Shown here: positions 1-7,972 of the stretch, one piece after another
How positions within the stretch are numbered: position 1 is the stretch's first letter
Layout: every line of letters begins with the position of its first letter
Assembly: GCF_024809975.1 (NCBI RefSeq)
Contig: NZ_JANUDY010000006.1
Coordinates: 62,001-126,000, forward strand
DNA: 64,000 bases
DNA from: Comamonas sp. BIGb0152
GTDB lineage: Bacteria > Pseudomonadota > Gammaproteobacteria > Burkholderiales > Burkholderiaceae_C
Direction of reading: 5' to 3'
The notes under the pieces: generated by a model
Database searches by the model: none
Told to the model about the DNA's origin: nothing
The model's input: only the letters and a program-made list of their open reading frames with translations
Made by a program: the position numbers and the translations under genes

Positions 1-1425
1 GGGCACGCGGGTGCTGGTGTTGTGCGGGCAGCCGCTGCAAAACCAGGGCAGGCGGTCCACCGATTCCTGCTTGCTGTCCTTCAGACCCTGCTCACGCGCG
101 GCAATCACCTGCAGGCGTGCATCCATGCGGCGCACGATGTCATCGGGCACGCCCAGCTTCTTGAGGCGCTTGGCCAGGGCCTGGGCAATCAGCGCCGGGG
201 TCAGGTCGGCCTTGGGGCGCAGCAGCCAGTGGTCGCTGGGGTTGGGCACCGACCACTCGCCACCCGAATGGTCGCCATCGGTCTCGTCGAACTTGCCCAA
301 CACATGGGGGCGCACATCCGAGCGCCAGTTGTACAGCTCTTCCTTGAGCTGGTACTCGATCATCTGGCGCTTTTCCTCAATTACCAGAATCTCCTGCAGA
401 CCCATCGCAAAGTCGCGGGTGATGGAGGCTTCCAGCGGCCAGACCACGTTGACCTTGTGCAGTCGGATGCCCAGTTGGCGGCAGGTGTCGTCGTCCAGAC
501 CCAGGTCGATCAGCGCCTGGCGCGTGTCGTTGAAGGCCTTGCCACTGGCGATGATGCCAAAGCGGTCATTGGGGGTGGAGATAACGTTGTAGTTGAGCTT
601 GTTGGCGCGGATATAGGCCAGGGCCGCATACCACTTGTAGTCCATCAGGCGTGCTTCCTGCTCCAGCGGCGCATCGGGCCAGCGGATGTGCAGGCCGCCG
701 GGCGGCATCACAAAGTCATCGGGGGTGATGATGTTCACCCGGTCCGGGTCCACCGACACGCTGGCCGACGATTCCACGATCTCCTGGATGGTCTTCATGC
801 CCGACCAGACGCCGGAGAAACGGCTCAGCGCAAAGGCATGCAGGCCCATGTCCAGGATGTCCTGCACGCTGGAGGGAAAGAACACCGGCGAGCCCACGGC
901 CTTGAAGATGTGGTCGCTCTGGTGCGCCGCCGTCGAGGACTTGCTGATGTGGTCGTCACCCGCCAGCGCAATCACGCCGCCGTGCTTGGCGGTGCCCGCC
1001 ATGTTGGCGTGCTTGAACACGTCCACGCTGCGGTCCACGCCCGGGCCCTTGCCATACCAGATGCCAAAGACGCCATCGAACTTCTTGCTCTGCGGGTACA
1101 GGTCGAGCTGCTGCGTGCCCCAGACGGCGGTGGCACCCAGCTCTTCGTTCACGCCGGGCTGGAACTCGATGTTGTTTTCCTTCAGGTGCTTTTTGGCCGC
1201 CCACAGCGCCTGGTCGTAGCCACCCAGCGGCGAGCCCCGGTAGCCGCTGATAAAGCCAGCGGTATTGAGTCCCTGCAAGGCATCGCGCTGGCGCTGCAGC
1301 ATCGGCAGGCGAACGAGGGCTTGCACCCCGCTCATGAAGGCACGGCCGTGTGCCAGTGCGTACTTATCTTCCAACGTTACCGTTTCCAGCGCTTTGCGGA
1401 CGGACTCGGGGAGTGAGGCATTCAT
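1..1425 (-). CDS. Indolepyruvate ferredoxin oxidoreductase family protein (5' part, runs off the left edge)
   Basis: The first 475 codons are present; the gene continues beyond base 1. The family oxidises aryl or branched 2-oxoacids (for example indolepyruvate from aromatic amino acid transamination) to acyl-CoA, using thiamine diphosphate and iron-sulfur centres. Betaproteobacteria usually carry a fused form of about 1,150-1,200 residues, so this is roughly the first 40%. Visible are the N-terminal pyruvate-oxidoreductase-like region (GFISGYRGSPLGGYD, then GIWYGKGPGVDRS) and, at the window edge, the cysteine motif CSGCPHNTST that begins the next domain. The ATG at 1425 fits the conserved start MNASLPE. 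The gene diverges from an Lrp-type regulator, a common arrangement for this enzyme. Confidence 0.9.
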   Translation of the reverse strand, partial: MNASLPESVRKALETVTLEDKYALAHGRAFMSGVQALVRLPMLQRQRDALQGLNTAGFISGYRGSPLGGYDQALWAAKKHLKENNIEFQPGVNEELGATAVWGTQQLDLYPQSKKFDGVFGIWYGKGPGVDRSVDVFKHANMAGTAKHGGVIALAGDDHISKSSTAAHQSDHIFKAVGSPVFFPSSVQDILDMGLHAFALSRFSGVWSGMKTIQEIVESSASVSVDPDRVNIITPDDFVMPPGGLHIRWPDAPLEQEARLMDYKWYAALAYIRANKLNYNVISTPNDRFGIIASGKAFNDTRQALIDLGLDDDTCRQLGIRLHKVNVVWPLEASITRDFAMGLQEILVIEEKRQMIEYQLKEELYNWRSDVRPHVLGKFDETDGDHSGGEWSVPNPSDHWLLRPKADLTPALIAQALAKRLKKLGVPDDIVRRMDARLQVIAAREQGLKDSKQESVDRLPWFCSGCPHNTSTRVP

Positions 1426-1566
1426 CGTCTTGTCTCCTGGGGGGAGCACCCGGTGGCCGCTTGTGGCAGGTCCGGGATTGTGGGGCGTTATAAGAATCTG
1501 GAACCAAGTCCAGCGGGCACGGTAAAACACCAGGCCCTTCATCGCTGCAGTGTATGACGGGCGGTG

Positions 1567-1581
1567 AGAATAAAGTATTCT
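1567..1581. promoter_or_regulatory. Candidate Lrp operator between divergent genes
   Basis: AGAATA-AAG-TATTCT is a perfect 6-bp inverted repeat in the AT-rich gap between the oxidoreductase gene and the Lrp-type gene. A related AAGAAT half-site follows at about 1612. Lrp/AsnC proteins usually bind AT-rich imperfect palindromes next to their own gene. That this dyad is the operator is inference. Confidence 0.4.
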
Positions 1582-1638
1582 TTTCCTTGCCGGGATTTAC
1601 CTAGTATTTGAAAGAATCTTGCTCAATAATGGCGATAA

Positions 1639-2136
1639 ATGAACCAAATTGACAAATTCGACTGGGCCATTCTCTACGAGCTGCAAAAAAACGCCCGTTT
1701 GACCAATGCCGAGCTGGCCCAGCGCGTGGGCCTGTCGGCGGCGCCCTGCTGGCGCCGGGTGCGTGCGCTCGAAGAGGCGGGCTACATCACCGGTTACCAC
1801 GCCACGCTGGATCGCCACAAGCTCGGCCTGGGCGTGCTGGCCTTTGTCCGCGTCGATGCGGCGCAGAACACCGCTGACATCACACTGCGCATGGAAGAGT
1901 CGATCCGCCTGCTGCCCGAGGTCACCTCCTGCCACTACATCAGCGGCGCGGGCACTTTCGAGCTGCAGGTGGTGGCCAAGGACCTGGAGAGTTTCTCCAG
2001 CTTTATCCGCAATGTGTTGCTGCACCTGCCCAACGTGAAAGACGTACACACCACCTTCTCGCTGGGCGAGGTCAAATCCAGCAGCGCCTTGCCGTTGCCC
2101 ATGACGGCCAACCCCAAGGGCACACCCTTGCGTTGA
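1639..2136 (+). CDS. Lrp/AsnC family transcriptional regulator
   Basis: This 165-residue protein has the family's usual length. An N-terminal winged helix-turn-helix (about residues 3-60, LQKNARLTNAELAQRVGLS followed by CWRRVRALEEAGYI) precedes a C-terminal RAM ligand-binding domain (about 70-150, with SGAGTFELQVVAKD). Such proteins form dimers to octamers and sense amino acids or related effectors. It is divergent from the indolepyruvate oxidoreductase gene, so it probably controls that gene and itself in response to an aromatic or branched amino acid. The effector is not visible in the sequence. The ribosome binding site is weak. Confidence 0.92.
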   Translation: MNQIDKFDWAILYELQKNARLTNAELAQRVGLSAAPCWRRVRALEEAGYITGYHATLDRHKLGLGVLAFVRVDAAQNTADITLRMEESIRLLPEVTSCHYISGAGTFELQVVAKDLESFSSFIRNVLLHLPNVKDVHTTFSLGEVKSSSALPLPMTANPKGTPLR

Positions 2137-2163
2137 CTGTTTTCCGCATTCAGCAGCCGCCAT

Positions 2164-2195
2164 GCAAAAGGCCAGCCGCAAGGCTGGCCTTTTGC
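2164..2195. terminator. Bidirectional terminator between the lrp-type gene and mltA
   Basis: A 14-bp perfect stem (GCAAAAGGCCAGCC and its complement) with a GCAA loop has A and T runs at its base, so it can act for both convergent genes. Confidence 0.85.
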
Positions 2196-2211
2196 AGGAA
2201 GCAGGCGCAGA

Positions 2212-3426
2212 TCAGCGCTTGCCCATGCCCCGGGGCCAGAGCACCCACAGCCGCAGCGGCTGCTTGACCCGGCCGGCAAAGTCGCCCGCCTCATGGCCCC
2301 AGCCGGCAAAATAATCGGCGCGCACGGCTCCCAAAATGGCGCTGCCCGTATCCTGCGCCATTACCAGGCGGTTGAGCTGCACCGTGGGCCCGGTGGAAGA
2401 CATCCACACCGGGGTGCCATAGGGGATGCTGCCCCGGTCCACGGCAATCGAGCGGCCGGGGGTCAGCGGCACACCCTGGGCGCCATTGGGGCCAAACTCA
2501 GCGTCCAGCGGCGACAGCGGCTCTTCCTTGAAGAACACATAGCGCGGGTTGCTCCAGAGCAGTTCGTTGACGCGGGCCGGATTGGCGGCAATCCAGGCCT
2601 TGATGCCCGGCCAGGTGGCATCGCGCACCAGGCCCTGGTCCAGCAGCCATTTGCCAATGCTCTTGTAGGGGTGGTCATTGGTGGCGGCATAGGCCACGCG
2701 AATCAAGCGCACCGAGCCATCGGCCTCCTGGATACGCACCCGGCCCGAGCCCTGGATGTGCAGCACCATCGCATCGACGGGGTCGTTGACCCAGGCAATC
2801 ACCTTGTCCTGCAGTTCGGCCTGCACCTGGGGTGAGGTCTCGATCTGCTGGCGGCTAAACCAAGGCTTGCGCGTGCCCAGGCTGGCAGGCGACTTGTACA
2901 GCGGTATCGAATAGCCATTGCCCGGCTGGCGCGTGCCATCGAGCATGGGCTCGAAATAGCTGGTCAGCATGCCATCAGGGTTGCCATCCAAGGATTCGAC
3001 GCGGTAGGGCTGAAAGCGCGACACCATCCAGGCGCGCTGCTCTTCGGTCGAGGCCAGGCTCATGCGCCGCACCTCGGAGCAGAACTGGGCAAAGGGCGCG
3101 GGCGGGCGGCCGCAGCTCTTGATCCAGGCGTTCCAGGCGTCGGCCAGGTTGTCCTGCTCCAGGCCGGGCACCGACGACCAATGCACGGGCACCCAGCGGC
3201 TCTTGGCCTGCTGGATCGCCGGGGGCAGCGGCTCATTGGCATCGGGCGGCAACACCTCGATGCTGCCCGATACCGGTGGGCGCGTGGTCGGCGATGACGG
3301 TGCATCCAAAGGGACTTGGGTGGAGCAGGCGGCCAGAATTCCTACAATCGCAGCCATCGACAGCATACGTAAGGAGCGGGCACCGATGGGACTGATATTG
3401 CTGGAAGCGCTATTGGCGTTGGTCAT
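2212..3426 (-). CDS. mltA: Membrane-bound lytic murein transglycosylase A
   Basis: MltA is an outer-membrane lipoprotein that cleaves peptidoglycan glycan strands, leaving 1,6-anhydro-muropeptides. The MltA barrel domain is followed by the C-terminal 3D segment (MAQDTGSAILGAVRADYFAG), which holds the catalytic aspartate. A lipobox ILAAC lies near the N terminus. The start is uncertain. ATG at 3426 gives a signal with two arginines before the hydrophobic stretch; ATG at 3366 gives a very short signal; TTG at 3489 has the best Shine-Dalgarno (AGGAGG, 10 bases away) but a leader of over 50 residues. The longer versions overlap a small ORF on the other strand. Confidence 0.92.
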   Translation of the reverse strand: MTNANSASSNISPIGARSLRMLSMAAIVGILAACSTQVPLDAPSSPTTRPPVSGSIEVLPPDANEPLPPAIQQAKSRWVPVHWSSVPGLEQDNLADAWNAWIKSCGRPPAPFAQFCSEVRRMSLASTEEQRAWMVSRFQPYRVESLDGNPDGMLTSYFEPMLDGTRQPGNGYSIPLYKSPASLGTRKPWFSRQQIETSPQVQAELQDKVIAWVNDPVDAMVLHIQGSGRVRIQEADGSVRLIRVAYAATNDHPYKSIGKWLLDQGLVRDATWPGIKAWIAANPARVNELLWSNPRYVFFKEEPLSPLDAEFGPNGAQGVPLTPGRSIAVDRGSIPYGTPVWMSSTGPTVQLNRLVMAQDTGSAILGAVRADYFAGWGHEAGDFAGRVKQPLRLWVLWPRGMGKR

Positions 3427-3514
3427 ACTGGTGGCGATCGTCTGGTGGACGATGTTTGCCGGACGGAAAAAAGGGGAAATCGTAAGCAAAGATGAGCGGC
3501 CTCCTCGCGAGTAG
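3386..3514 (+). CDS. Small single-pass membrane protein (42 aa)
   Basis: The ORF begins MGLILLEALLALVILVAIVW and ends in a charged tail (GRKKGEIVSKDERPPRE). It has one N-terminal hydrophobic helix and a cytoplasmic, lysine/arginine-rich C terminus. AAGGAG lies nine bases before the ATG. It runs antisense across the proposed 5' end of mltA, so both genes may share a divergent promoter region. I do not recognise a function. The good ribosome binding site and membrane topology argue for a real gene, but its length limits certainty. Confidence 0.55.
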   Translation: MGLILLEALLALVILVAIVWWTMFAGRKKGEIVSKDERPPRE

Positions 3515-3665
3515 CTTGCGCAAATCGTAGGACATGGCCGCTCATTGCCGTCATTTTTACCATTTTTGAACTTTGTCTCTGGTATTTGGCAGTTCTACTG
3601 CCCACAATTTGCATCTATGGCCTCCCACTTTTCAGGGAAGGCCCATGCACCAGAGGAGTTCAAGC

Positions 3666-4316
3666 ATGCGTAAACAAATTCTAGTCTCTGCCGTTGCCAG
3701 CCTGGCCATTCTGAGCGGTTGTGCCAACATGTCCGACACCCAGCGCCAAACCGCCACCGGCGCCGGCGTGGGCGCACTGGGCGGTGCCGCCGTAGGCGCC
3801 ATTGCCGGCGGCCATGCCGGCTCGGGCGCGGTGATTGGTGCCGGTATCGGCGCGCTGGGCACCTATATCTGGTCGCAGCACATGCAAAAACAAAAGCAGG
3901 AGATGGAGCAGGCCACCCAGGGCACCGGCGTGGTCGTGACCCAGACGCCGGACAACCAGCTCAAGCTCGACATCCCCAGCGACATCTCGTTCCAGACCAA
4001 CCGCTCGGACATCCAGGGCAACTTCGCCCCGATTCTGGACCGCTTTGCCGACGGCCTGCGCAACAACCCCAACGCCCAGGTGCGCATCATTGGCCACACC
4101 GACAGCACCGGCAACGACGGCATCAACGACCCGCTGTCGCTCGCCCGTGCCGAGAGCGCACGCAACTACCTGACGCAACGCGGCGTCAATGGCGCGCGCA
4201 TCCAGGTGCAAGGCATGGGCTCGCGCCAGCCTGTGGCCACCAACGACACACCCGCCGGCCGCGCGCACAACCGCCGCGTCGAGATATTTGTGGGTGAAGT
4301 GCAGCCAGGCCGCTAA
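3666..4316 (+). CDS. OmpA family lipoprotein with glycine-zipper segment
   Basis: This 216-residue protein carries a lipoprotein signal (MRKQILVSAVASLAILSGC, Cys about 19). A glycine-zipper stretch follows (about residues 30-65, GAGVGALGGAAVGAIAGG). The C-terminal OmpA-like peptidoglycan-binding domain spans about 100-216 (IIGHTDSTGNDGINDPLSLARA and NRRVEI). It probably anchors the outer membrane to peptidoglycan, in the manner of Pal or YiaD. AGAGGAG lies seven bases before the chosen ATG; a longer upstream frame lacks a good site. A strong terminator follows, so it looks monocistronic. Confidence 0.9.
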   Translation: MRKQILVSAVASLAILSGCANMSDTQRQTATGAGVGALGGAAVGAIAGGHAGSGAVIGAGIGALGTYIWSQHMQKQKQEMEQATQGTGVVVTQTPDNQLKLDIPSDISFQTNRSDIQGNFAPILDRFADGLRNNPNAQVRIIGHTDSTGNDGINDPLSLARAESARNYLTQRGVNGARIQVQGMGSRQPVATNDTPAGRAHNRRVEIFVGEVQPGR

Positions 4317-4340
4317 ACCCCGCTTGTCCTGAATGCAGCC

Positions 4341-4369
4341 GGGCGCCCGTTTAAAGGGCGCCCTTTTTT
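4341..4369 (+). terminator. Rho-independent terminator after the OmpA-like gene
   Basis: GGGCGCCC and its near complement form a GC-rich stem around an AT-rich loop, followed by six T. Confidence 0.9.
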
Positions 4370-4387
4370 GTCGCAGCGCTGTGCTAT

Positions 4388-5017
4388 TTAAGCCAGATCG
4401 CGCAGCAGGTTGGCCAGCTCGACCGCCGATTTCACCTGCATCTTGTCAAACACCCGGGCGCGGTGCACCTCCACCGTCCGCACACTGATCGTCAGCTCAT
4501 CGGCAATCAGCTTGTTGGGCAGGCCATCGATCACCAGCCGCATCACCGCCTGCTCCCGGTCGGTGAGCTCGGCCACGCGCTCGCGCACGCCTTGCTGGGA
4601 GCGCAGGGTTTCCAGGTAATCGCTCGATGCCTGCAGCGCGTGCTCGATGCGGTCGACCAGCACATTGTCGGAAAACGGCTTTTCACAAAAGTCAAAGGCA
4701 CCGCGTTTGACGGTGGCCACCGCCGTGGGCACATCGGCATGGCCTGTCAAAAAAATCACCGGCAAGGCGGCAATCGCGTCCATCTCGACCAGGCGGTCAA
4801 ACAGCGCCAGGCCACTCATGCCGGGCATGCGCACATCCAGCAGTGCGCAGGCCGGGTCCACCTGGGGCGGGCGGCTGCGCAGCATGGCCTCAAAGGCCTC
4901 GGCCGAGGCAAAACCTTCACTCAGCAAGCGGCGCGAGCGCAGCAGCCAGGCCAGGGCATCGCGCACCTCGGCATCATCATCGACGATATACACGGTCGCA
5001 TTCACTAGCGGCTGCAT
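4388..5017 (-). CDS. FixJ/NarL-type two-component response regulator
   Basis: This 209-residue protein has a receiver domain (acidic pocket DDD at 13-15, phospho-acceptor Asp61 in DVRMPGMSG, Lys113 in EKPF). A LuxR-type helix-turn-helix follows (about 142-205, LTDREQAVMRLVIDGLPNKL, then VEVHRARVFDKMQVKS). This is the FixJ/StyR/TodT arrangement: phosphorylation by the partner kinase promotes DNA binding and transcription activation. The ATG at 5017 lies ten bases after the stop of the sensor kinase gene, so the pair is cotranscribed. Target genes are not evident in the window. Confidence 0.92.
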   Translation of the reverse strand: MQPLVNATVYIVDDDAEVRDALAWLLRSRRLLSEGFASAEAFEAMLRSRPPQVDPACALLDVRMPGMSGLALFDRLVEMDAIAALPVIFLTGHADVPTAVATVKRGAFDFCEKPFSDNVLVDRIEHALQASSDYLETLRSQQGVRERVAELTDREQAVMRLVIDGLPNKLIADELTISVRTVEVHRARVFDKMQVKSAVELANLLRDLA

Positions 5018-5027
5018 CTCTGAACTT

Positions 5028-7064
5028 TCAATCGTTGCGCCAGGTTGGCAGGGTAAAACTGAAGACGGTCCCGCGCGGCTGGTGGGGCTGGTAGCGCAAA
5101 TGGCTGCCATGCTGCTCCACCACGGTGCGGCACAGGCTCAGGCCCAGGCCCATGCCCTCGTCCTTGGTGGTAAAGAACGGGGTGTAGAGGCGCGCCGCCA
5201 CCTCCTCGGAGATGCCCTCGCCCACGTCGGCCACCACAAACTCCACCCAGGCCCGGCCATCGTCGCTGGGCGCCAGCCGCACCTGCATCTGCAGCACCCG
5301 CTGGTGCGTGCCGCCATAGTCCATGGCCTGCATGCCGTTGCGGCTGAGGTTGAGCAGCACCTGCTCGACCATGGTCCGGTCGCAAAACACCGCCGGCAAG
5401 CCAGGCGCCACCTCAGTGGCCACATCGACATAGAGTTTACGCGCCTGCAGCCGCACCAGCGGCAATACCGCATCCATCAGCTCGTTGGCCTGCACAAACT
5501 CGCGCGCCTGCGCCCGGCGGCGCACAAAGCCATGCACGCTTTTGATGACCTTGCCGGCGCGCTCGGCCTGGAACGCCATGCGCTGCACGGCCATGCGCAC
5601 ATCGGGCAGGTGCTGCTGCACCTCGCTGGCAGAGGCATCCTCGGGCAGCAGGTTCATGATGCCGGCGGCATAGCTGGAGATAGCCGCCAGGGGCTGGTTC
5701 AATTCGTGGCTGAGCAGGGAGGCCATCTCGCCCACCGTCGCCAGGCGCGCGGTGGCCTGCAGGCGTTCTTGCGATGCCCGCGAGAGCTCTTCAACCCGGC
5801 GCTGCTCGCTCATGTCGACAAAGGCGCTCATCCAGCCGGTGTGCAGGCCGGCGGCATTGATCAGCGGTGCCTCGAAAATCAGCACCGGAAAGCGCCGCCC
5901 ATCCTTGTGCATGAACGTGGAGTCATAGCCCTCGCGCGGCGGCGGCAGCTGGCCCGACAGGCGGATGCGCTGGCGGCGCGCGTACTCGGGCGCCATCTCT
6001 GGCGGCCAGTAGGGCGTGGCCTTGCTTGGGTCCAGAATCTCCTCCGCAGAAAAGCCCACCATCTCGCAAAACGCCGGGTTCACATAGGTGGGCTGGCCAT
6101 GGAGGTCGCGTGCACGCAGCCCCGTCACCAGCGAATCCTCCATCGCCTTGCGAAAGGCCAGCGCATCGCCCAGGTCGCGCTCGGCCTTCAAGCGGCGGCG
6201 GTTGTCGCGCACCAGCACCACCAGCACGGTGATCAGCGCAATCGACATGCCGGTGACCAAGGCCGTGAGCACATTCGGGAACACATTGGGTGCCGCATGC
6301 CAGCTGTCCACCCGCAGCATCAGCGCCACACCGGGCAGATCGAGCAGCTGGTTGGAGGTAAACACCCGCGTGCCGCGCCGAGGCGTGCTGACAATGGCCA
6401 GGCGCGTGCCATCGGTCTCGGTGAAGGACAGCTCATGGTTGCGGCGCAGGCTCTCGTTGACCAGGTCCGACAGCACGTTCTGCAGGATGTAGGTGGCCAC
6501 GGCAAAGCCGTGCAGCTGGTTGCCGGTGATCACCGGCACGCAGAGTTCGAGCAGCTCCAGCCCCGTGCCATTGCCCTGCGACAAGAAATAGCTGCCCGCA
6601 TACGAGGCCATGCCCGAGTTGCGGGCGCGCAGGCAGGCGGTATTGCTCTCGGTGTTCATGCCCGTGCGGTCAATCGCAGACCACTGCAGGCTCAAATAAG
6701 GCGACTCCTCGCTGGCCTCGATCTGCTGCTGCGGGTTGCGCCATTCGATATGGGCCAGGTCCCGCTGGTTGCGCAAGATGGTGGCCGCCGCGGACTGCCA
6801 GCCCATGGCATCGCTGTCATGGCGCGGCATGCTGCGCAGGCGGTTAACGTTGTCGTTGAACAGGCTGCGGATGTCGCTGACGGCATCCATGGCCTCGCGG
6901 TCCAGGCGCTGCTGCACCTCGGATATCTCATAGCGGCCGGCCAGCCAGACCTGGGTGACCAGGGTGCCTGCCACCAGCAGCACCAGCGCCGACCACAGCG
7001 ACCAGCGCCGCCAGCTCTGGTGCCAGTGCTGCGCCAGCGAGCGCGCCCACTGCGCCGTCAGCAT
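5028..7064 (-). CDS. PAS-domain membrane sensor histidine kinase
   Basis: This 678-residue kinase has an N-terminal transmembrane helix (about 22-45), a long periplasmic sensor region (about 46-260), a second helix (about 264-285, ALVTGMSIALITVLVVLV), a PAS domain (about 310-420), and a HisKA domain with phospho-acceptor His near 452 (LSHELNQPLAAISSY). The HATPase follows, with N-box NLSRNGMQAM, DVGEGI and GMGLGLSL. HxLNQPL is typical of FixL/DctB-type kinases. Its start overlaps the end of the amidase gene by seven bases, and the cognate regulator gene follows at once. The stimulus is unknown; I see no haem-PAS signature that I would trust. Confidence 0.9.
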   Translation of the reverse strand: MLTAQWARSLAQHWHQSWRRWSLWSALVLLVAGTLVTQVWLAGRYEISEVQQRLDREAMDAVSDIRSLFNDNVNRLRSMPRHDSDAMGWQSAAATILRNQRDLAHIEWRNPQQQIEASEESPYLSLQWSAIDRTGMNTESNTACLRARNSGMASYAGSYFLSQGNGTGLELLELCVPVITGNQLHGFAVATYILQNVLSDLVNESLRRNHELSFTETDGTRLAIVSTPRRGTRVFTSNQLLDLPGVALMLRVDSWHAAPNVFPNVLTALVTGMSIALITVLVVLVRDNRRRLKAERDLGDALAFRKAMEDSLVTGLRARDLHGQPTYVNPAFCEMVGFSAEEILDPSKATPYWPPEMAPEYARRQRIRLSGQLPPPREGYDSTFMHKDGRRFPVLIFEAPLINAAGLHTGWMSAFVDMSEQRRVEELSRASQERLQATARLATVGEMASLLSHELNQPLAAISSYAAGIMNLLPEDASASEVQQHLPDVRMAVQRMAFQAERAGKVIKSVHGFVRRRAQAREFVQANELMDAVLPLVRLQARKLYVDVATEVAPGLPAVFCDRTMVEQVLLNLSRNGMQAMDYGGTHQRVLQMQVRLAPSDDGRAWVEFVVADVGEGISEEVAARLYTPFFTTKDEGMGLGLSLCRTVVEQHGSHLRYQPHQPRGTVFSFTLPTWRND

Positions 7065-7873
7065 ACGCGGTGTTGCAAGGCCGGCAGCTGCTGGCGCCAG
7101 CGCTGCAGCTGCGCCCAGTCCAGATCGGCCAGCACCACGCCGGGCTCGCTGGCCTGCAGCGCCATCACATCGCCCCAGGGGTTGATGGCCATGCTGTGGC
7201 CCCAGGTGCGGCGGCCGTTCTCATGCACCCCGCCTTGGGCAGCGGCCAGCACATAGGCCAGGTTCTCCACCGCCCTGGCGCGCAGCAGCAGCTCCCAGTG
7301 GGCTTGGCCGGTCGTGTAGGTAAAGGCGCTGGGCACCAGCATCAGCTGCGCGCCCGCCTGCGCATGCAGCCGGTACAACTCAGGAAAGCGCAGGTCGTAG
7401 CACACGCTCAGCCCGATGCGCCAGCTTTGGCCATCGCGGCTGGGCAGGTCAAAGTGAACCGGTTCATGGCCTGGCGCGATGACGCGGTGCTCGTCATAGG
7501 CCTCGCGCTCATTGGCATAGCAAAACAGGTGGATCTTGTCGTAGCGTGCCACGCAGTCGCCCTGGGGGTTGAACACGCAGCTGCTGTTGTAGACATGCGC
7601 GGCATCAGGCCCCTGCAAAGGCAGGGTGCCGCCCACAATCCACAGGCCCAGGCTGCGGGCGCTCTGGGCCAGAAACTGCTGCATGGGGCCATCGCCAAAA
7701 GGCTCGGCCAGCGCCAGCTTGTCGGTGTCGCGCTGGCCCATCAGGCAAAAGTACTCGGGCAGCACGGCCAGCTCCGCACCCAAGCCCGCCGCCTGCTGCA
7801 GTAATTGCCAGGCCTGCGCACGGTTGTGCTCCCAGTGCGTGCTGGTCACCATTTGAAGAGCGGCTACTTTCAT
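7058..7873 (-). CDS. Carbon-nitrogen hydrolase (nitrilase superfamily, Nit1/omega-amidase-like)
   Basis: The 271-residue enzyme has the nitrilase-fold triad Glu40 (LPEYF), Lys113 (YDKIHLF) and Cys158 (SVCYDLRFPELYR). It most resembles the Nit1 branch, which hydrolyses deaminated glutathione or 2-oxoacid amides; the exact substrate is inferred. ATG at 7873 matches the family start (MKVAALQM) and is preceded by AGGA. It lies about 100 bases after yhdP and overlaps the sensor kinase gene, forming part of one leftward operon. Nit genes commonly neighbour yhdP in betaproteobacteria. Confidence 0.9.
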   Translation of the reverse strand: MKVAALQMVTSTHWEHNRAQAWQLLQQAAGLGAELAVLPEYFCLMGQRDTDKLALAEPFGDGPMQQFLAQSARSLGLWIVGGTLPLQGPDAAHVYNSSCVFNPQGDCVARYDKIHLFCYANEREAYDEHRVIAPGHEPVHFDLPSRDGQSWRIGLSVCYDLRFPELYRLHAQAGAQLMLVPSAFTYTTGQAHWELLLRARAVENLAYVLAAAQGGVHENGRRTWGHSMAINPWGDVMALQASEPGVVLADLDWAQLQRWRQQLPALQHRVC

Positions 7874-7972
7874 CGATGCATCCTGCAAGAGTCTGGCGGC
7901 TATTATCCGCAAGCGCTGACCGGGCGTGGCGCTTGCGGATATCAACGCTGACTCAGGGCCTGGGACAAACCA

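Noticed and set aside
22-1416. A 464-codon plus-strand frame at the left edge
   Set aside because: It is antisense to the conserved indolepyruvate oxidoreductase reading frame.
4647-7256. An 869-codon open frame on the plus strand opposite the two-component genes
   Set aside because: It is antisense to well-supported kinase and regulator genes and reads as low-complexity His/Gln/Arg-rich sequence, as expected of opposite-strand frames in GC-rich DNA.
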